From the NCBI RefSeq assembly GCF_022531965.1, contig NZ_CP092831.1:2012001-2076000 (forward strand): a stretch of DNA of 64,000 nucleotides, in the 5' to 3' direction. This document shows positions 1 to 8,860 of this stretch, in pieces. The translations under genes were made by a program, and so were the position numbers. Positions within the stretch are counted from its first letter, which is position 1. Every line of letters starts with the position of its first letter. The stretch is from Paenibacillus peoriae. Lineage in GTDB: Bacteria; Bacillota; Bacilli; Paenibacillales; Paenibacillaceae. Under the pieces are notes generated by a model that was not told where the DNA came from, searched no databases, and saw nothing but the letters and a program-made list of their open reading frames with translations.

Positions 1-438
1 CTCAAACAAATAAACATATTTTCCTCCATCCCGTGCGGCTTCAAAAATTTGGTGCAGCCGACGGCTTCCATATCGAAGCTCCTCCTGCAAAATACGTCCA
101 GGTCCCAATTGTGGTAACGTCGGTACATGACCGAAGTAACGCCCCATGACCTGATCTTGTGCTGCGTTGCCTGATGCTGGAGTTGGGGGTGTATGGTCCG
201 CTAAACGTTCCTGTTCTGTGCGATAGGCTTCCCCATCAAAGATGAAGGTGAAGGACATCGTCTGCGCTGGAACGCCAGTACGCTCCACGTATCCCCAATA
301 GTAGGGCCGGTTTGTTAAGGCTTTATCCGCTTCTGGAGAAAGCTTGACGGTTACATGGTGGGGTGACCTCTCAATGACACTGCATCCGGTAGCTTCCAGA
401 TAGGTGTGGACAAAACGCTGGACTTGCTGTGCATCCAT
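1..438 (-). CDS. yqhG: YqhG family protein (3' part cut off by window edge)
   Basis: About 146 residues of the N-terminal part are visible and the gene runs off the left edge. It begins MDAQQVQRFVHTYLEATGC. The function of YqhG is not known; in Bacillus it lies directly downstream of the yqhH helicase, as here (7 bp gap), so the two are probably one transcript. The start is ambiguous: the GGGAGG ribosome site inside the end of yqhH sits 8 nt before an in-frame TTG at 444 and 14 nt before the ATG at 438. I use the ATG because the N-terminus then matches what I recall of the family. Confidence 0.75.
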   Translation of the reverse strand, partial: MDAQQVQRFVHTYLEATGCSVIERSPHHVTVKLSPEADKALTNRPYYWGYVERTGVPAQTMSFTFIFDGEAYRTEQERLADHTPPTPASGNAAQDQVMGRYFGHVPTLPQLGPGRILQEELRYGSRRLHQIFEAARDGGKYVYLFE

Positions 439-445
439 GGTCAAA

Positions 446-2260
446 CTAGCGACCTCCCTTCACACTGCGTCGAGCTTTACCCGGAGGAACCGTATTGCCT
501 GCTAAGCCTAATAAGTTCTCGGTGTTTGGCTGGTCTGTGCGCAGTTGTTCCATTTCCTGTTTGATGGAATCCAGCGAGTGGCCCAGTTTTTGCATTTTTT
601 TGCGAATTTCATCATCGCTATTGGATTCAAGCATGATTTTATACAAACTTTTTTCAATGGATTCTTTCTTCTCAAACTTCTCCAGAATAACGTCCAATCC
701 GCCAATGACCATCTCAAACATATTTATTTTTTCATGCAGCAGATGTAGGATATGCTCCTCAATCGTTCCGGTTGTGGACAAGTTGAAAATATTAACATCA
801 TGCGTCTGTCCAAGTCGATGCACCCGTCCGATCCGCTGCTCCACGCGCATGGGGTTCCACGGTAAATCGAAGTTAATCATATGGTGACAAAATTGCAGGT
901 TAATGCCTTCACCACCCGCTTCGGTGGCAATCATGACCTGAATGCGCCCACGGAACAGATCCATCATCCAATCCTTGCGTCCACGGTTCATACCGCCTCG
1001 GTAAGGAACAGCAGATAGGCCACGGTCACGGAAATAGTTCAGCAAATACTCCTGTGTGGCTCTGTATTCTGTAAAAATGATCACCTTTTCGTTCATCTGA
1101 CGGATAAGCTCGAGCGCCTTTTCTGCTTTGGAATTGGCCTTGATCGCTTTAATGTGTGCAACCAAATCCCAGACACGATCGCGTAGGGGAGAGTCTGGAG
1201 CCATTTTTTTAGACAAATTGACCAGCGTCACGAACACAGCGTCCCGGCTGCTGCACACTTCCCGTTGAAGGGTAACGAGAGACAGCATGCTACTTAAATT
1301 TCCGCCATTCGCCTGGTATTGCTCTTTGACAAAAGAGGTTACCCCATCGTACAGCGCTTGCTCTTCCGGCGAAAGTTCCAAGTGAATATTGGAAACATTT
1401 CGTTTGGTGAATTGAACTGGGCCTTCTCCGCGACGATTGCGGATCATGACTTTAGACAGCTCATCCTTGAGCTGATCTTCATTTTTGGGCAGACGTTTAT
1501 CTACAACAAAGTTGGCTGAAAAATCGCCATGTCTTCCCAATTGACCGGGCTTGAGCAGTGTAATCAGGTTAAACAGCTCAGACAGATCGTTTTGTACAGG
1601 TGTCGCTGTCAGGAGCAAACAATATTTTTTACGCAGCTTCATAATGAACTGGTAGTTGGATGTCTTTTTATTTTTCAGCTTATGGGCCTCGTCTATAATG
1701 AGCAGGTCATAATCGGTATCTAGCAGGATGTTACTATGGGGCTCTCGCTTGGCAGTATCCATAGAGGCCACGACAACCTCGGAAGACCAAGAATACGCTT
1801 TTTTCTGGGCGACAGCGGGAATACCGAATTTGCTGTTCAGCTCACGCACCCATTGTAGGACCAGGGATGCGGGTACAAGAATAAGCACTTTGGAAGCCAG
1901 CCCGCGAACCAGATATTCCTTTAGGATCATTCCAGCTTCGATCGTTTTGCCCAGGCCGACTTCATCGGCAAGAATGGCACGTCCGGACATTTGAAACAGT
2001 ACCTTCCGAGCGGTATCCAGCTGATGGGGTAGTGGAGTGAGGTCTTGCAAATGCTGTAGACATTGAAGCTCATCGAAGTTCGGCACCAGTTTGACTTTTT
2101 CTGCCTCAATGGCCAGCTGATACAGATTCCAATCTCCCCAAGGGCCACCTTTGCGTAGGCGTTGGTCCAGCTCATCCTGCCAGCTTCGATCAAATTGCAC
2201 CGGAACAGGCAGTGGCGCTTGATTGTGTATGTGCGGGGAACTTGTCGATTTGGCTTTCAT
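446..2260 (-). CDS. yqhH: SNF2-family DEAD/DEAH-box helicase YqhH
   Basis: A 604-aa Swi2/Snf2-type ATPase. The N-terminal RecA lobe has Walker A ADEVGLGKT (residues ~98-106) and the DEAH box (~190-193), followed by TATPVQND (motif III region). The C-terminal lobe carries GGEGINLQF and the motif VI stretch RIGRVHRLGQ. A charged, probably coiled-coil tail follows. Length and architecture match bacterial YqhH/RapA-like translocases, which remodel nucleic-acid complexes; the exact substrate is unknown. It is followed at 7 bp by yqhG. In Bacillus yqhH is divergent from the glycine-cleavage operon; here the neighbour is an XRE regulator, so the synteny is broken. Confidence 0.9.
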   Translation of the reverse strand: MKAKSTSSPHIHNQAPLPVPVQFDRSWQDELDQRLRKGGPWGDWNLYQLAIEAEKVKLVPNFDELQCLQHLQDLTPLPHQLDTARKVLFQMSGRAILADEVGLGKTIEAGMILKEYLVRGLASKVLILVPASLVLQWVRELNSKFGIPAVAQKKAYSWSSEVVVASMDTAKREPHSNILLDTDYDLLIIDEAHKLKNKKTSNYQFIMKLRKKYCLLLTATPVQNDLSELFNLITLLKPGQLGRHGDFSANFVVDKRLPKNEDQLKDELSKVMIRNRRGEGPVQFTKRNVSNIHLELSPEEQALYDGVTSFVKEQYQANGGNLSSMLSLVTLQREVCSSRDAVFVTLVNLSKKMAPDSPLRDRVWDLVAHIKAIKANSKAEKALELIRQMNEKVIIFTEYRATQEYLLNYFRDRGLSAVPYRGGMNRGRKDWMMDLFRGRIQVMIATEAGGEGINLQFCHHMINFDLPWNPMRVEQRIGRVHRLGQTHDVNIFNLSTTGTIEEHILHLLHEKINMFEMVIGGLDVILEKFEKKESIEKSLYKIMLESNSDDEIRKKMQKLGHSLDSIKQEMEQLRTDQPNTENLLGLAGNTVPPGKARRSVKGGR

Positions 2261-2396
2261 GATGATTCCCTCCCTCCTGGTAGTAGCACAGTTGAAGCTC
2301 TTGGTTCTGTCACATACGTGGCATCTATTTTTGCACAGATCGTAGATGTAGTATGGACGGAAAATGATATCTTCATAACAGGAGGGATGAAATCCT

Positions 2397-3236
2397 TTAG
2401 CTGCCTTCCATTAACTTTTGGAGTTTGCTTTCCGTTGAGGTTTGCGCATTGGGGGTGTAGATACTGCAACGGAGATCAACACTGCCTTGTACCTGAAGAG
2501 AAGTTAGGTCAAATAGCATTTTGCCAGCCTTCGCATGACGAAATTCAATGAGCACCTCCGGTGCAGAGCTTACTTCGCTCTGATTCCAAAGCTCGTTAAA
2601 CTCCGGGTAGGCCTGGCTCATATTTTGTATAAATTGTGCATACCAGGGATCTGTCACGTATTGCCCGTAATAAGCGCGGAAAATAGCAAGGAACCCCTTT
2701 ACAAAGTGTTCCCAATTCACAGCTAGACTTTTAAACTCCTTTTTGGTGAATAGCAGTTCAATCATATTGCGTTGCTCATGTGGTAGCTCGGCAAAATCCA
2801 TAAAAACATGAGCAGCAGCGGCGTTCCAGCCGACAATATGACAGCGCCGATCTGAAATAATAGCAGGGCAGTAGTGCAGCTCTTGTACGATCTTTTGCAG
2901 AGAGGGGGAAATGACGGCTTGCTCTGCAGGAGCAGGAAGGCTGTGAGACCCAGCCTCGATCGCCAAATCATACAAATATTTGCGCTCGTCTGTGTTCAAC
3001 TGCAATGCGGCAGCAATAGCATCCAACACAGAGGCGGACACCTTAATATCTCGTCCTTGCTCCAGCCAGGTATACCAGGTCGTACTGACACCAGCCAGCT
3101 GAGCGACTTCTTCTCTGCGCAAGCCTGGTGTTCTCCGACGTGATCCTTGGGGAAGACCGACCATATGTGGGTGTAGGCGGGCTCTTTTTGTTTTTAGAAA
3201 AACAGATAGTGCTTCCAGACGTGCTTCCGTTTTCAT
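2397..3236 (-). CDS. XRE-family regulator with MmyB-like ligand domain
   Basis: 279 aa. An N-terminal helix-turn-helix (about residues 10-75, with RRTPGLRREEVAQLAGVS and TWYTWLEQGRDIKVS) is followed by a MmyB-like PAS-type ligand-binding domain (LQKIVQELHYCPAIISDRR onward). This arrangement is typical of actinobacterial and Paenibacillus repressors. The reading frame stays open further upstream, but the start at 3236 is chosen because it has a GGAGAG ribosome site 9 nt before the ATG and begins right at the conserved domain. It is divergent from fabF across 163 bp that contain a TACTATAGTA palindrome (3290-3299). The target is unknown; fabF control is possible but unproven. Confidence 0.85.
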   Translation of the reverse strand: MKTEARLEALSVFLKTKRARLHPHMVGLPQGSRRRTPGLRREEVAQLAGVSTTWYTWLEQGRDIKVSASVLDAIAAALQLNTDERKYLYDLAIEAGSHSLPAPAEQAVISPSLQKIVQELHYCPAIISDRRCHIVGWNAAAAHVFMDFAELPHEQRNMIELLFTKKEFKSLAVNWEHFVKGFLAIFRAYYGQYVTDPWYAQFIQNMSQAYPEFNELWNQSEVSSAPEVLIEFRHAKAGKMLFDLTSLQVQGSVDLRCSIYTPNAQTSTESKLQKLMEGS

Positions 3237-3305
3237 AGGTATTTTCTCTCCATTCAATGGGTATATCCGAAGTGAGCCAATAAGGCGTATACTATAGTAG
3301 TGTTC

Positions 3306-3334
3306 ATTATACCAGGATAAACAAACACTTGTAA
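3306..3334 (-). promoter_or_regulatory. Promoter of the XRE gene, back to back with a fabF promoter
   Basis: On the minus strand, -35 TTACAA (3334-3329) and -10 TATAAT (3311-3306) are separated by 17 bp. On the plus strand the same hexamer read as TTGTAA (3329-3334) lies 16 bp before TAAAAT (3351-3356), upstream of fabF. The two divergent promoters would share one -35 element. Pattern match only. Confidence 0.5.
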
Positions 3335-3399
3335 TAGGATAAGACGAGGGTAAAATGAGGATTATAAGTAAGTCACCGAGCAGGAGGAATGAATAGCTT

Positions 3400-4638
3400 A
3401 TGCAAAGAGTAGTGATAACAGGTATGGGTGTCGTTTCCCCACTGGGTAATGAAGTGGACACGTTGTGGAAGAATTTGCTGGAAGGCAATTCAGGTATACG
3501 TAAAATTGATACATTCGATGTGTCCGATTTGAAAGCACAAATTGCTGGACTGGTACAGGATTTTGATGCAGAAAAGCAATGGGGACGTAAAGATGCTAGA
3601 CGAATGGATCGGTTTACTCAGTTTGCACTATATGCGGCAGAGCAAGCGCTCAAGGATTCCGGTCTGGAACTGGATCACACCGATTTGGAGCGTGTCGGTG
3701 TTTATGTGGGATCGGGAGTCGGCGGTTTGGATACGTTGGTGGACAATGTAGATGTACTGCTACAGCGTGGACCGGGCAGAGTTAGCCCGACGCTGGTACC
3801 CATGATGATCTCAAATATGGCTGCTGCTCAAATTAGTATCGCGTTTGGAGCGATGGGACCTACGCTTTCCCCCGTGACGGCTTGCTCTATTGGGAATACA
3901 GCAATTGGAGAGGCGTTTCGGACGATTCGTACAGGAGATGCGGATGTCATATTTGCCGGTGGAGCTGAAGCAGCGGTGTCCCGATTGGCCTTGGCAAGTT
4001 TCGCTAATGCAACAGCCTTGTCCACACGTAACGAGGAGCCTTCGATAGCAAGCCGGCCGTTTGATCAAGATCGTGACGGTTTTGTCATGAGCGAAGGAGC
4101 AGGCATCCTAGTACTGGAGTCGCTGGAGCACGCTACCCGGAGGGGAGCGGAAATCTATGGTGAGGTCATCGGTTATGGAGCGAGTTCGGATGCTTATCAC
4201 ATGGTTGCACCGCATCCCGAAGGAACCGGAGCTTACTTGGCGATGAAAGCGGCCCTTCGTTCGGCTCACATCTCCCCGGAAGAAGTGGACGTGATCAGTG
4301 CCCACGCAACGAGTACAGCTGTAGGGGATACCGCTGAAACTTTGGCAATCCACAAACTGTTTGGCGACTATGCCTATCAGATTCCGGTTACTGCGAATAA
4401 GTCCATGCTGGGTCATATGCTGGGAGCTGCGGGCGGGGTCGAAGCGATTGCGCTTGTGCAAAGCCTACGGGAGGGCATCATTCCACCAACGATGCACCTG
4501 GACAATCCGGACCCGGCTTGCGATCTGGATTATGTGCCTCACGAAGCGCGCAAGGCTCTACTAAATATTGGGCTATCTAATTCTTTCGGCTTCGGTGGTC
4601 ATAATGCGGTCATTGTGCTGAAGCGCTACGAATCATAA
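3400..4638 (+). CDS. fabF: Beta-ketoacyl-ACP synthase II
   Basis: 412 aa, full length for FabF. It condenses malonyl-ACP with acyl-ACP in fatty-acid elongation in the cytosol. The thiolase-fold catalytic triad is intact: Cys162 in TACSIGNTA, His302 in AHATSTAVGDT and His339 in NKSMLGHMLGAAGG, and the C-terminal GFGGHNA glycine loop is present. The ribosome site AGGAGG precedes the ATG. The gene stands alone, away from any acpP-fabF cluster, and is divergent from an XRE regulator. It could therefore be a second, specialised KAS II copy and not the housekeeping one. A terminator follows directly. Confidence 0.93.
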   Translation: MQRVVITGMGVVSPLGNEVDTLWKNLLEGNSGIRKIDTFDVSDLKAQIAGLVQDFDAEKQWGRKDARRMDRFTQFALYAAEQALKDSGLELDHTDLERVGVYVGSGVGGLDTLVDNVDVLLQRGPGRVSPTLVPMMISNMAAAQISIAFGAMGPTLSPVTACSIGNTAIGEAFRTIRTGDADVIFAGGAEAAVSRLALASFANATALSTRNEEPSIASRPFDQDRDGFVMSEGAGILVLESLEHATRRGAEIYGEVIGYGASSDAYHMVAPHPEGTGAYLAMKAALRSAHISPEEVDVISAHATSTAVGDTAETLAIHKLFGDYAYQIPVTANKSMLGHMLGAAGGVEAIALVQSLREGIIPPTMHLDNPDPACDLDYVPHEARKALLNIGLSNSFGFGGHNAVIVLKRYES

Positions 4639-4655
4639 TTTGTAAGGAGTTATTG

Positions 4656-4704
4656 AAACCTCAGGCATTCTATTCGGCTGGATAGAGTACCTGAGGTTAT
4701 TTTA
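4656..4704 (+). terminator. Terminator after fabF
   Basis: Inverted repeat AACCTCAGG / CCTGAGGTT with an AT-rich tail (TATTTTAA), starting 18 bp after the fabF stop. Confidence 0.7.
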
Positions 4705-4771
4705 ATTGAAGAATAACAGATTCATTTTAGATCCGGATTTTGCAAAATTCGATACTAGTGGCTCTGAAGTG

Positions 4772-4811
4772 CAAGATATAGACGAACTAAACCATTTCGA
4801 TCTATATCTTG
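4772..4811. repeat. Inverted repeat, possible second terminator
   Basis: CAAGATATAG and CTATATCTTG form a perfect 10-bp stem with a ~20-nt loop, followed by TTTATT. It lies between fabF and the WYL regulator. It may be a weak terminator or an operator region; nothing else was found in 4705-4931. Confidence 0.45.
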
Positions 4812-4931
4812 TTTATTGAAAGTCGCTCAATGGATTTTTGCTAAATCCCAAGATAAGAGATAGAGTAAGATGAAGGAATACGATGAGGAGTTCATGGCTT
4901 ATTTTTATTAATGGTGAAAGGTTTTGAAAAA

Positions 4932-5885
4932 ATGAAAATTGACCGATTGCTTTCTATCGTCATTTTGCTACTAAAGAAAAATAGAATACAAGCGAAGGAA
5001 CTGGCTGATTTATATGAGGTTTCGATCCGGACGATCTATAGAGATATTGAAGCGATTAGTATGGCAGGTATTCCGGTGGTGACTTATCAGGGAGCCAATG
5101 GGGGGATCGGCTTGATGGAAGGATACCGCCTGGATCGCAGTATGTTGACGGATCATGATGTCAAGGACATTGTAATGGGGCTGCAGAGTTTGTCCTCGTC
5201 GTTGGGCGGCCCGAATGTGTCGCGGTTACTTCATAAATTTGAAAGTATTATACCAGAGTCTGGGAAAGAGCAATTTAGTGTCCATACCACACAGTTTATC
5301 GTCGATCATTCGGGATGGGGAAATCGGGCTGCGCAGGAAGGCAAATTGATAAAGGTAAAAGAAGCAATGAGCCAAGCGCGCACTGTCGCCTTTACCTATC
5401 GAAATGCGGGGGGAGCCATTACAGAACGGAATGTTGAACCGCATACGCTCGTTCTGAAAGGACAACAATGGTTTGTATATGCATATTGTCCCGATAGGGA
5501 GCAGTTTCGTCTATTCAAGCTTTCCCGCATGAGTGACCTTGTGGTTACAGAGACCGTTTTTGCTCGCAGGGATCTTTCTTATGAAGTGTTGCCGTGGAAT
5601 GAGGGGCGGATGGAGGTATCCAGGGCCGTACAACCATTTACGCTACAATTTAACCGTAACTCAAGGCATCTGGCGGAGGACTGGTTTGGCGTAGAAGCAT
5701 TGACCGAGCAGGAGGAAGGGATCTATACGGTCTCGGTCCCGTTTCCTGAGGATGCATGGGCGTACGGATTTATTTTAAGCCTGGGACCGGATGTGGTTGT
5801 CAAAGAACCAGCCCATTTGCGGGATAAGATTCATAAGATGGCGCTGCGTATTGCGTCTAATTACGAAGAAGTTCGGGAATCATAA
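4932..5885 (+). CDS. YafY-type HTH/WYL-domain transcriptional regulator
   Basis: 317 aa. An N-terminal HTH_11 winged helix (MKIDRLLSIVILLLKKNRIQ, then ELADLYEVSIRTIYRDIEAI) is followed by a WYL ligand-sensing domain (about residues 135-215; here the region reads QQWFVYAYCPDREQFRLFKL) and a C-terminal extension. The ATG at 4932 has AAAGG upstream; an in-frame ATG at 4911 lacks a ribosome site. Regulators of this kind often control the next gene, here a zinc-ribbon/effector-binding protein 107 bp downstream. However, a strong terminator lies between them, so they are probably transcribed separately. Confidence 0.87.
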   Translation: MKIDRLLSIVILLLKKNRIQAKELADLYEVSIRTIYRDIEAISMAGIPVVTYQGANGGIGLMEGYRLDRSMLTDHDVKDIVMGLQSLSSSLGGPNVSRLLHKFESIIPESGKEQFSVHTTQFIVDHSGWGNRAAQEGKLIKVKEAMSQARTVAFTYRNAGGAITERNVEPHTLVLKGQQWFVYAYCPDREQFRLFKLSRMSDLVVTETVFARRDLSYEVLPWNEGRMEVSRAVQPFTLQFNRNSRHLAEDWFGVEALTEQEEGIYTVSVPFPEDAWAYGFILSLGPDVVVKEPAHLRDKIHKMALRIASNYEEVRES

Positions 5886-5906
5886 AGGAATTCTTAGATT
5901 AAAGTA

Positions 5907-5940
5907 AAACAAACCTGACCCATAGTTGTCAGGTTTGTTT
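5907..5940 (+). terminator. Terminator after the WYL regulator
   Basis: Perfect 13-bp stem AAACAAACCTGAC / GTCAGGTTTGTTT with a loop of 8 nt, ending in T-rich sequence. Confidence 0.85.
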
Positions 5941-5992
5941 CGTTATACTGGTGGCATACCTGATATCAGATAGCGAAAGGGGATTTACGAGG

Positions 5993-6733
5993 ATGGATAA
6001 AGCTTGTCAAAGTTGTGGGATGCCGCTGGAGCATGAGGACCAATATGGAACGGATGCACAACATCATAAAACGGATGAGTATTGCAAGTATTGTTACAAG
6101 GAAGGCGAATTTGTACAGCCTGAATTGACTATGGAGGGGATGATTCAGCAGTGTGTGCCTATCCTGGTAGAAGAGGGGATGCAGGCAGAAGAAGCGACTT
6201 CGATGCTGCGTAATTACCTACCGCATTTGAAAAGGTGGAGGTCTTTAGAGGATACAGAGCTTCAACTTGATGGACCCATTCGGGAGGAATACCGAGGTGA
6301 AATCCATTTAATTGGACTAAAAGCACGTACAAATAATCAGAAGGAACAAACATCTCACGGGATCATTCCAAATATGTGGGAACGTTTTTGGAGCGAGGGT
6401 GTGCCAGGTCGGATCAGGGGGCATGAAGGATCTGCTTCCGTCTATGGTTGCTATACTGACTATGAAAATGGAGCTTTGGGCGAGTATACATTCTTTATCG
6501 GGAAGGAAGCGGCTGTTGATTTCCAAACTCCTGACGATCTTGAAGAACTTGTTATTCCGGCTGCACGCTACGCCATTTTTCAGACAACTCAGGAACCCTC
6601 TTCTATCTTCCGAGTATGGCAGACGATCTGGGAGTGGGCTGCCACGGGACAAGGGGAGCGGACATACACAGGTGATTTTGAAGTGTATGGCAGTCCTGAT
6701 GAACCTGTTTTGATTTATATCGCAATCAAGTGA
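5993..6733 (+). CDS. Zinc-ribbon plus GyrI-like effector-binding protein
   Basis: 246 aa. The N-terminus holds a putative zinc ribbon with CQSCGMPL and CKYCYKEG (two CxxC pairs, residues ~4-32). A helical linker (~45-80) follows, and then a GyrI-like/Cass2-type small-molecule-binding domain ending FRVWQTIWEWAATG and VYGSPDEPVLIYIAIK. The start at 5993 (AAGGGG upstream) places the zinc ribbon at the very N-terminus; an upstream in-frame ATG at 5951 has no ribosome site. The family is common in Firmicutes, probably as a ligand sensor or binder, and has no defined biochemical role known to me. Confidence 0.82.
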   Translation: MDKACQSCGMPLEHEDQYGTDAQHHKTDEYCKYCYKEGEFVQPELTMEGMIQQCVPILVEEGMQAEEATSMLRNYLPHLKRWRSLEDTELQLDGPIREEYRGEIHLIGLKARTNNQKEQTSHGIIPNMWERFWSEGVPGRIRGHEGSASVYGCYTDYENGALGEYTFFIGKEAAVDFQTPDDLEELVIPAARYAIFQTTQEPSSIFRVWQTIWEWAATGQGERTYTGDFEVYGSPDEPVLIYIAIK

Positions 6734-6755
6734 TGATTTTGTCGTGACAGAAGAG

Positions 6756-6793
6756 AACCACCCGGTCATTGTCGTGGACCCGGCGGTTTTTTC
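6756..6793 (+). terminator. Probable terminator between convergent genes
   Basis: Imperfect stem AACCACCCGG.../...CCCGGCGGTT followed by TTTTTTCT. It lies between the zinc-ribbon gene and the MFS gene, which converge. Confidence 0.5.
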
Positions 6794-6819
6794 TGATTCA
6801 ATCCATAGCATTCTCCCCA

Positions 6820-8070
6820 TCAAGTTGAACGTCGGGTCACAGCCCAAAAGATGAGAGCCAGAGCACTGACACCAGCTCCTAATAGACACACCCCGTTCCA
6901 TCCGGCATAGATGTACATATGAGTGGAAGCAATAGCCCCGGTGGCGCTACCGATGGAATAAAATATCATGTAGCCTGCGGTAAGTCGGCTCCGTGCCTCA
7001 GGGCGAACATTGAAAATCAAGCTTTGGTTGGTGACATGTACAGCCTGTACGGCCAAATCCAAAAGTATTACGCCAAGAACTAAAGCGAACAAAGAATGCT
7101 CGGTGTAGCGGATAGGTAACCAGGACAGCAGCAATACAACGAGTGCGATACCTGTCGTCCGTTGTCCCAAGCCTTGATCAGCAAGACGCCCTGCTCGTGC
7201 TGCTGCTAATGCTCCGGCGACTCCAGCCAGGCCAAAGGCTCCGATGGCTGTATGTGAAAGAGATAGAGGCGGGGCACTGAGAGGTAACACAAGCGAAGTC
7301 CACAATATGCTGAATGCCATAAAAATGAGCAACGCAAGGACAGCGCGAATGCGTAGAATTCGTTCTTGCACGAACAACAAGATAACCGATCGGAGCAGCT
7401 GCGGATAGGAAAGTGCCGCACTCGTGGGTTCGTTCTTTGGCAACACCCGCAACAGAGCTACAGCCATAAACAGCGTAAGTATAGCAGAAACAAGGTAAAC
7501 TGAACGCCAGCCTGCCAGATCAGTTAATACACCGGCCACGGTTCGTGCAAGCAGAATGCCGATAACGACTCCACTGGTCACCAGACCTACGACCTTACCC
7601 CGTTCAGTCGGATTAGCCAAGGTAGAGGCGAAAGCCACGAGTGTTTGAGTAACTACAGCCAGCAGTCCAACCATTGCCATTCCCATAAGCAGTATTGTAC
7701 GAGTAGGAGCAAAGCTAACCACGCTTAATGCCAGCACGGACAGTAGCATTTGCCCAGCAATCAGCCGCCGTCGATTCAAAAGATCGCCAAGCGGGACGAG
7801 CAGCAATAAACCCAATGCATAACAAATTTGCGTGATGGTAATGACCATGCCTACCGATGAGTGCGTAATGCCAAATTCATTTGCCAGCGCATCCAGCAGT
7901 GGCTGTGCATAGTAAATGTTAGCGACAGCGAGCCCGCAGGCTATGGCAAATAGGAGTGCCACAGATCGGGACAGGGAGGGAATGGGGGCTGTTTCGGTAG
8001 CATTTGCTACCGTTTGATGAGGGAAGAGTACCGCTCTTTCTTCTGACGTCTTCATTTTCACATACCACAT
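6820..8070 (-). CDS. MFS drug-type efflux transporter
   Basis: Up to 416 aa with about 12 hydrophobic segments. It has the NIYYAQPLLDALANEFG signature after TM1 and a loop 2-3 motif A variant (LGDLLNRRRLIAG). This type (DHA1 proton antiporters) exports small toxic molecules. The gene is divergent from a TetR-family regulator, and the intergenic region carries two operator-like palindromes on its promoter, so TetR repression is likely. The start is uncertain: ATG at 8070 and ATG at 8055 (MKTSEER...) are both poorly served by ribosome sites. The substrate is unknown. Confidence 0.88.
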   Translation of the reverse strand: MWYVKMKTSEERAVLFPHQTVANATETAPIPSLSRSVALLFAIACGLAVANIYYAQPLLDALANEFGITHSSVGMVITITQICYALGLLLLVPLGDLLNRRRLIAGQMLLSVLALSVVSFAPTRTILLMGMAMVGLLAVVTQTLVAFASTLANPTERGKVVGLVTSGVVIGILLARTVAGVLTDLAGWRSVYLVSAILTLFMAVALLRVLPKNEPTSAALSYPQLLRSVILLFVQERILRIRAVLALLIFMAFSILWTSLVLPLSAPPLSLSHTAIGAFGLAGVAGALAAARAGRLADQGLGQRTTGIALVVLLLSWLPIRYTEHSLFALVLGVILLDLAVQAVHVTNQSLIFNVRPEARSRLTAGYMIFYSIGSATGAIASTHMYIYAGWNGVCLLGAGVSALALIFWAVTRRST

Positions 8071-8087
8071 CGCTTTCTGTAAGTTAC

Positions 8088-8118
8088 ATACCGTTAAGTA
8101 TAATATACCGATTGGTAT
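8088..8118. promoter_or_regulatory. Two TetR-type operator half-palindromes in the MFS promoter
   Basis: ATACCGTTAAGTAT (8088-8101) and ATACCGATTGGTAT (8105-8118) share an ATAC...GTAT inverted-repeat design usual for TetR/AcrR repressors. On the minus strand, a TATACT -10 with an 18-bp spacer from TTAATT overlaps the second site, so a bound repressor would block the MFS promoter. Confidence 0.65.
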
Positions 8119-8250
8119 GTAATTAATTTAGGTCAATATAACTCGTGCATATATGTTATGTCAAGAGTTTATCCTGTACATATTTGACAGTTCCTTTTCG
8201 TAATCATACAATCTTAATATACTGAACGATACGAAAAGAAGGAGCTGCTT

Positions 8251-8838
8251 ATGGTTCGACCACGGGAATTTGATGAAGATCAAGCGTTGGATGCAGCGAT
8301 GCAAATTTTTTGGGAAAAAGGATTCGAGGCTACCTCTTTAAGCGATTTAACCTTAAAAATGGGAATTCAGCGTCCTAGCATTTACGCTGCTTTTGGAGAC
8401 AAGAAGCAATTATTCGAAGCCGCGCTGCGCAAATATACGCAATCTCATGCAGCTTGTGTAAGGGCTAAACTGCAAAATAGTTCATCTGTAAAAGAAGCAT
8501 TTTACAATTTTTTTGGAGGAGTGGTGGCAGAAGAGTACGAGGAGGGACCCAATAAGGGATGCTTTTGCATCAACACGATGGTAGAATTAGCCCCTCATGA
8601 TGAAAAATTCGAAATTTTAACTAGAGAACATCAAATGTATCTTTCTGCTGTCTTTCAGGAGACCCTCGAACGTGGTATTCAATCTGGGGAGCTTGAGGCG
8701 ACTATGGATGCACGGGCTTTAGCGCATATGTTGGTCTCTTTGTTAATCGGGATTACCGTGATGATGAAATCACGCCCAGAGCGTTCTTTTGTGGATCATG
8801 CGGTTGCGACCGCACTTATGTTGCTGGATGGGAAATAG
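8251..8838 (+). CDS. TetR/AcrR-family transcriptional regulator
   Basis: 195 aa. The N-terminal TetR helix-turn-helix covers about residues 8-55 (AMQIFWEKGFEATSLSDLTL, IQRPSIYAAFGDKKQLFEAA) and is followed by an all-helical ligand domain with GCFCINTMVELAPHD, typical of the subgroup with a TetR_C_16-like C-terminal domain. The ribosome site AAGGAG lies 6 nt before the ATG. It probably represses the divergent MFS pump and, from its position at the head of a close run of genes (23, 32 and 20 bp gaps), itself and the downstream macro-domain cluster. Confidence 0.92.
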   Translation: MVRPREFDEDQALDAAMQIFWEKGFEATSLSDLTLKMGIQRPSIYAAFGDKKQLFEAALRKYTQSHAACVRAKLQNSSSVKEAFYNFFGGVVAEEYEEGPNKGCFCINTMVELAPHDEKFEILTREHQMYLSAVFQETLERGIQSGELEATMDARALAHMLVSLLIGITVMMKSRPERSFVDHAVATALMLLDGK

Positions 8839-8860
8839 AGATGAAGGGAGGGGAGCGTGG

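Noticed and set aside
8789..8860. Upstream extension of the orphan protein into tetR
   Set aside because: It overlaps a well-supported coding region and lacks a ribosome site, whereas 8861 has GGGAGGGG.
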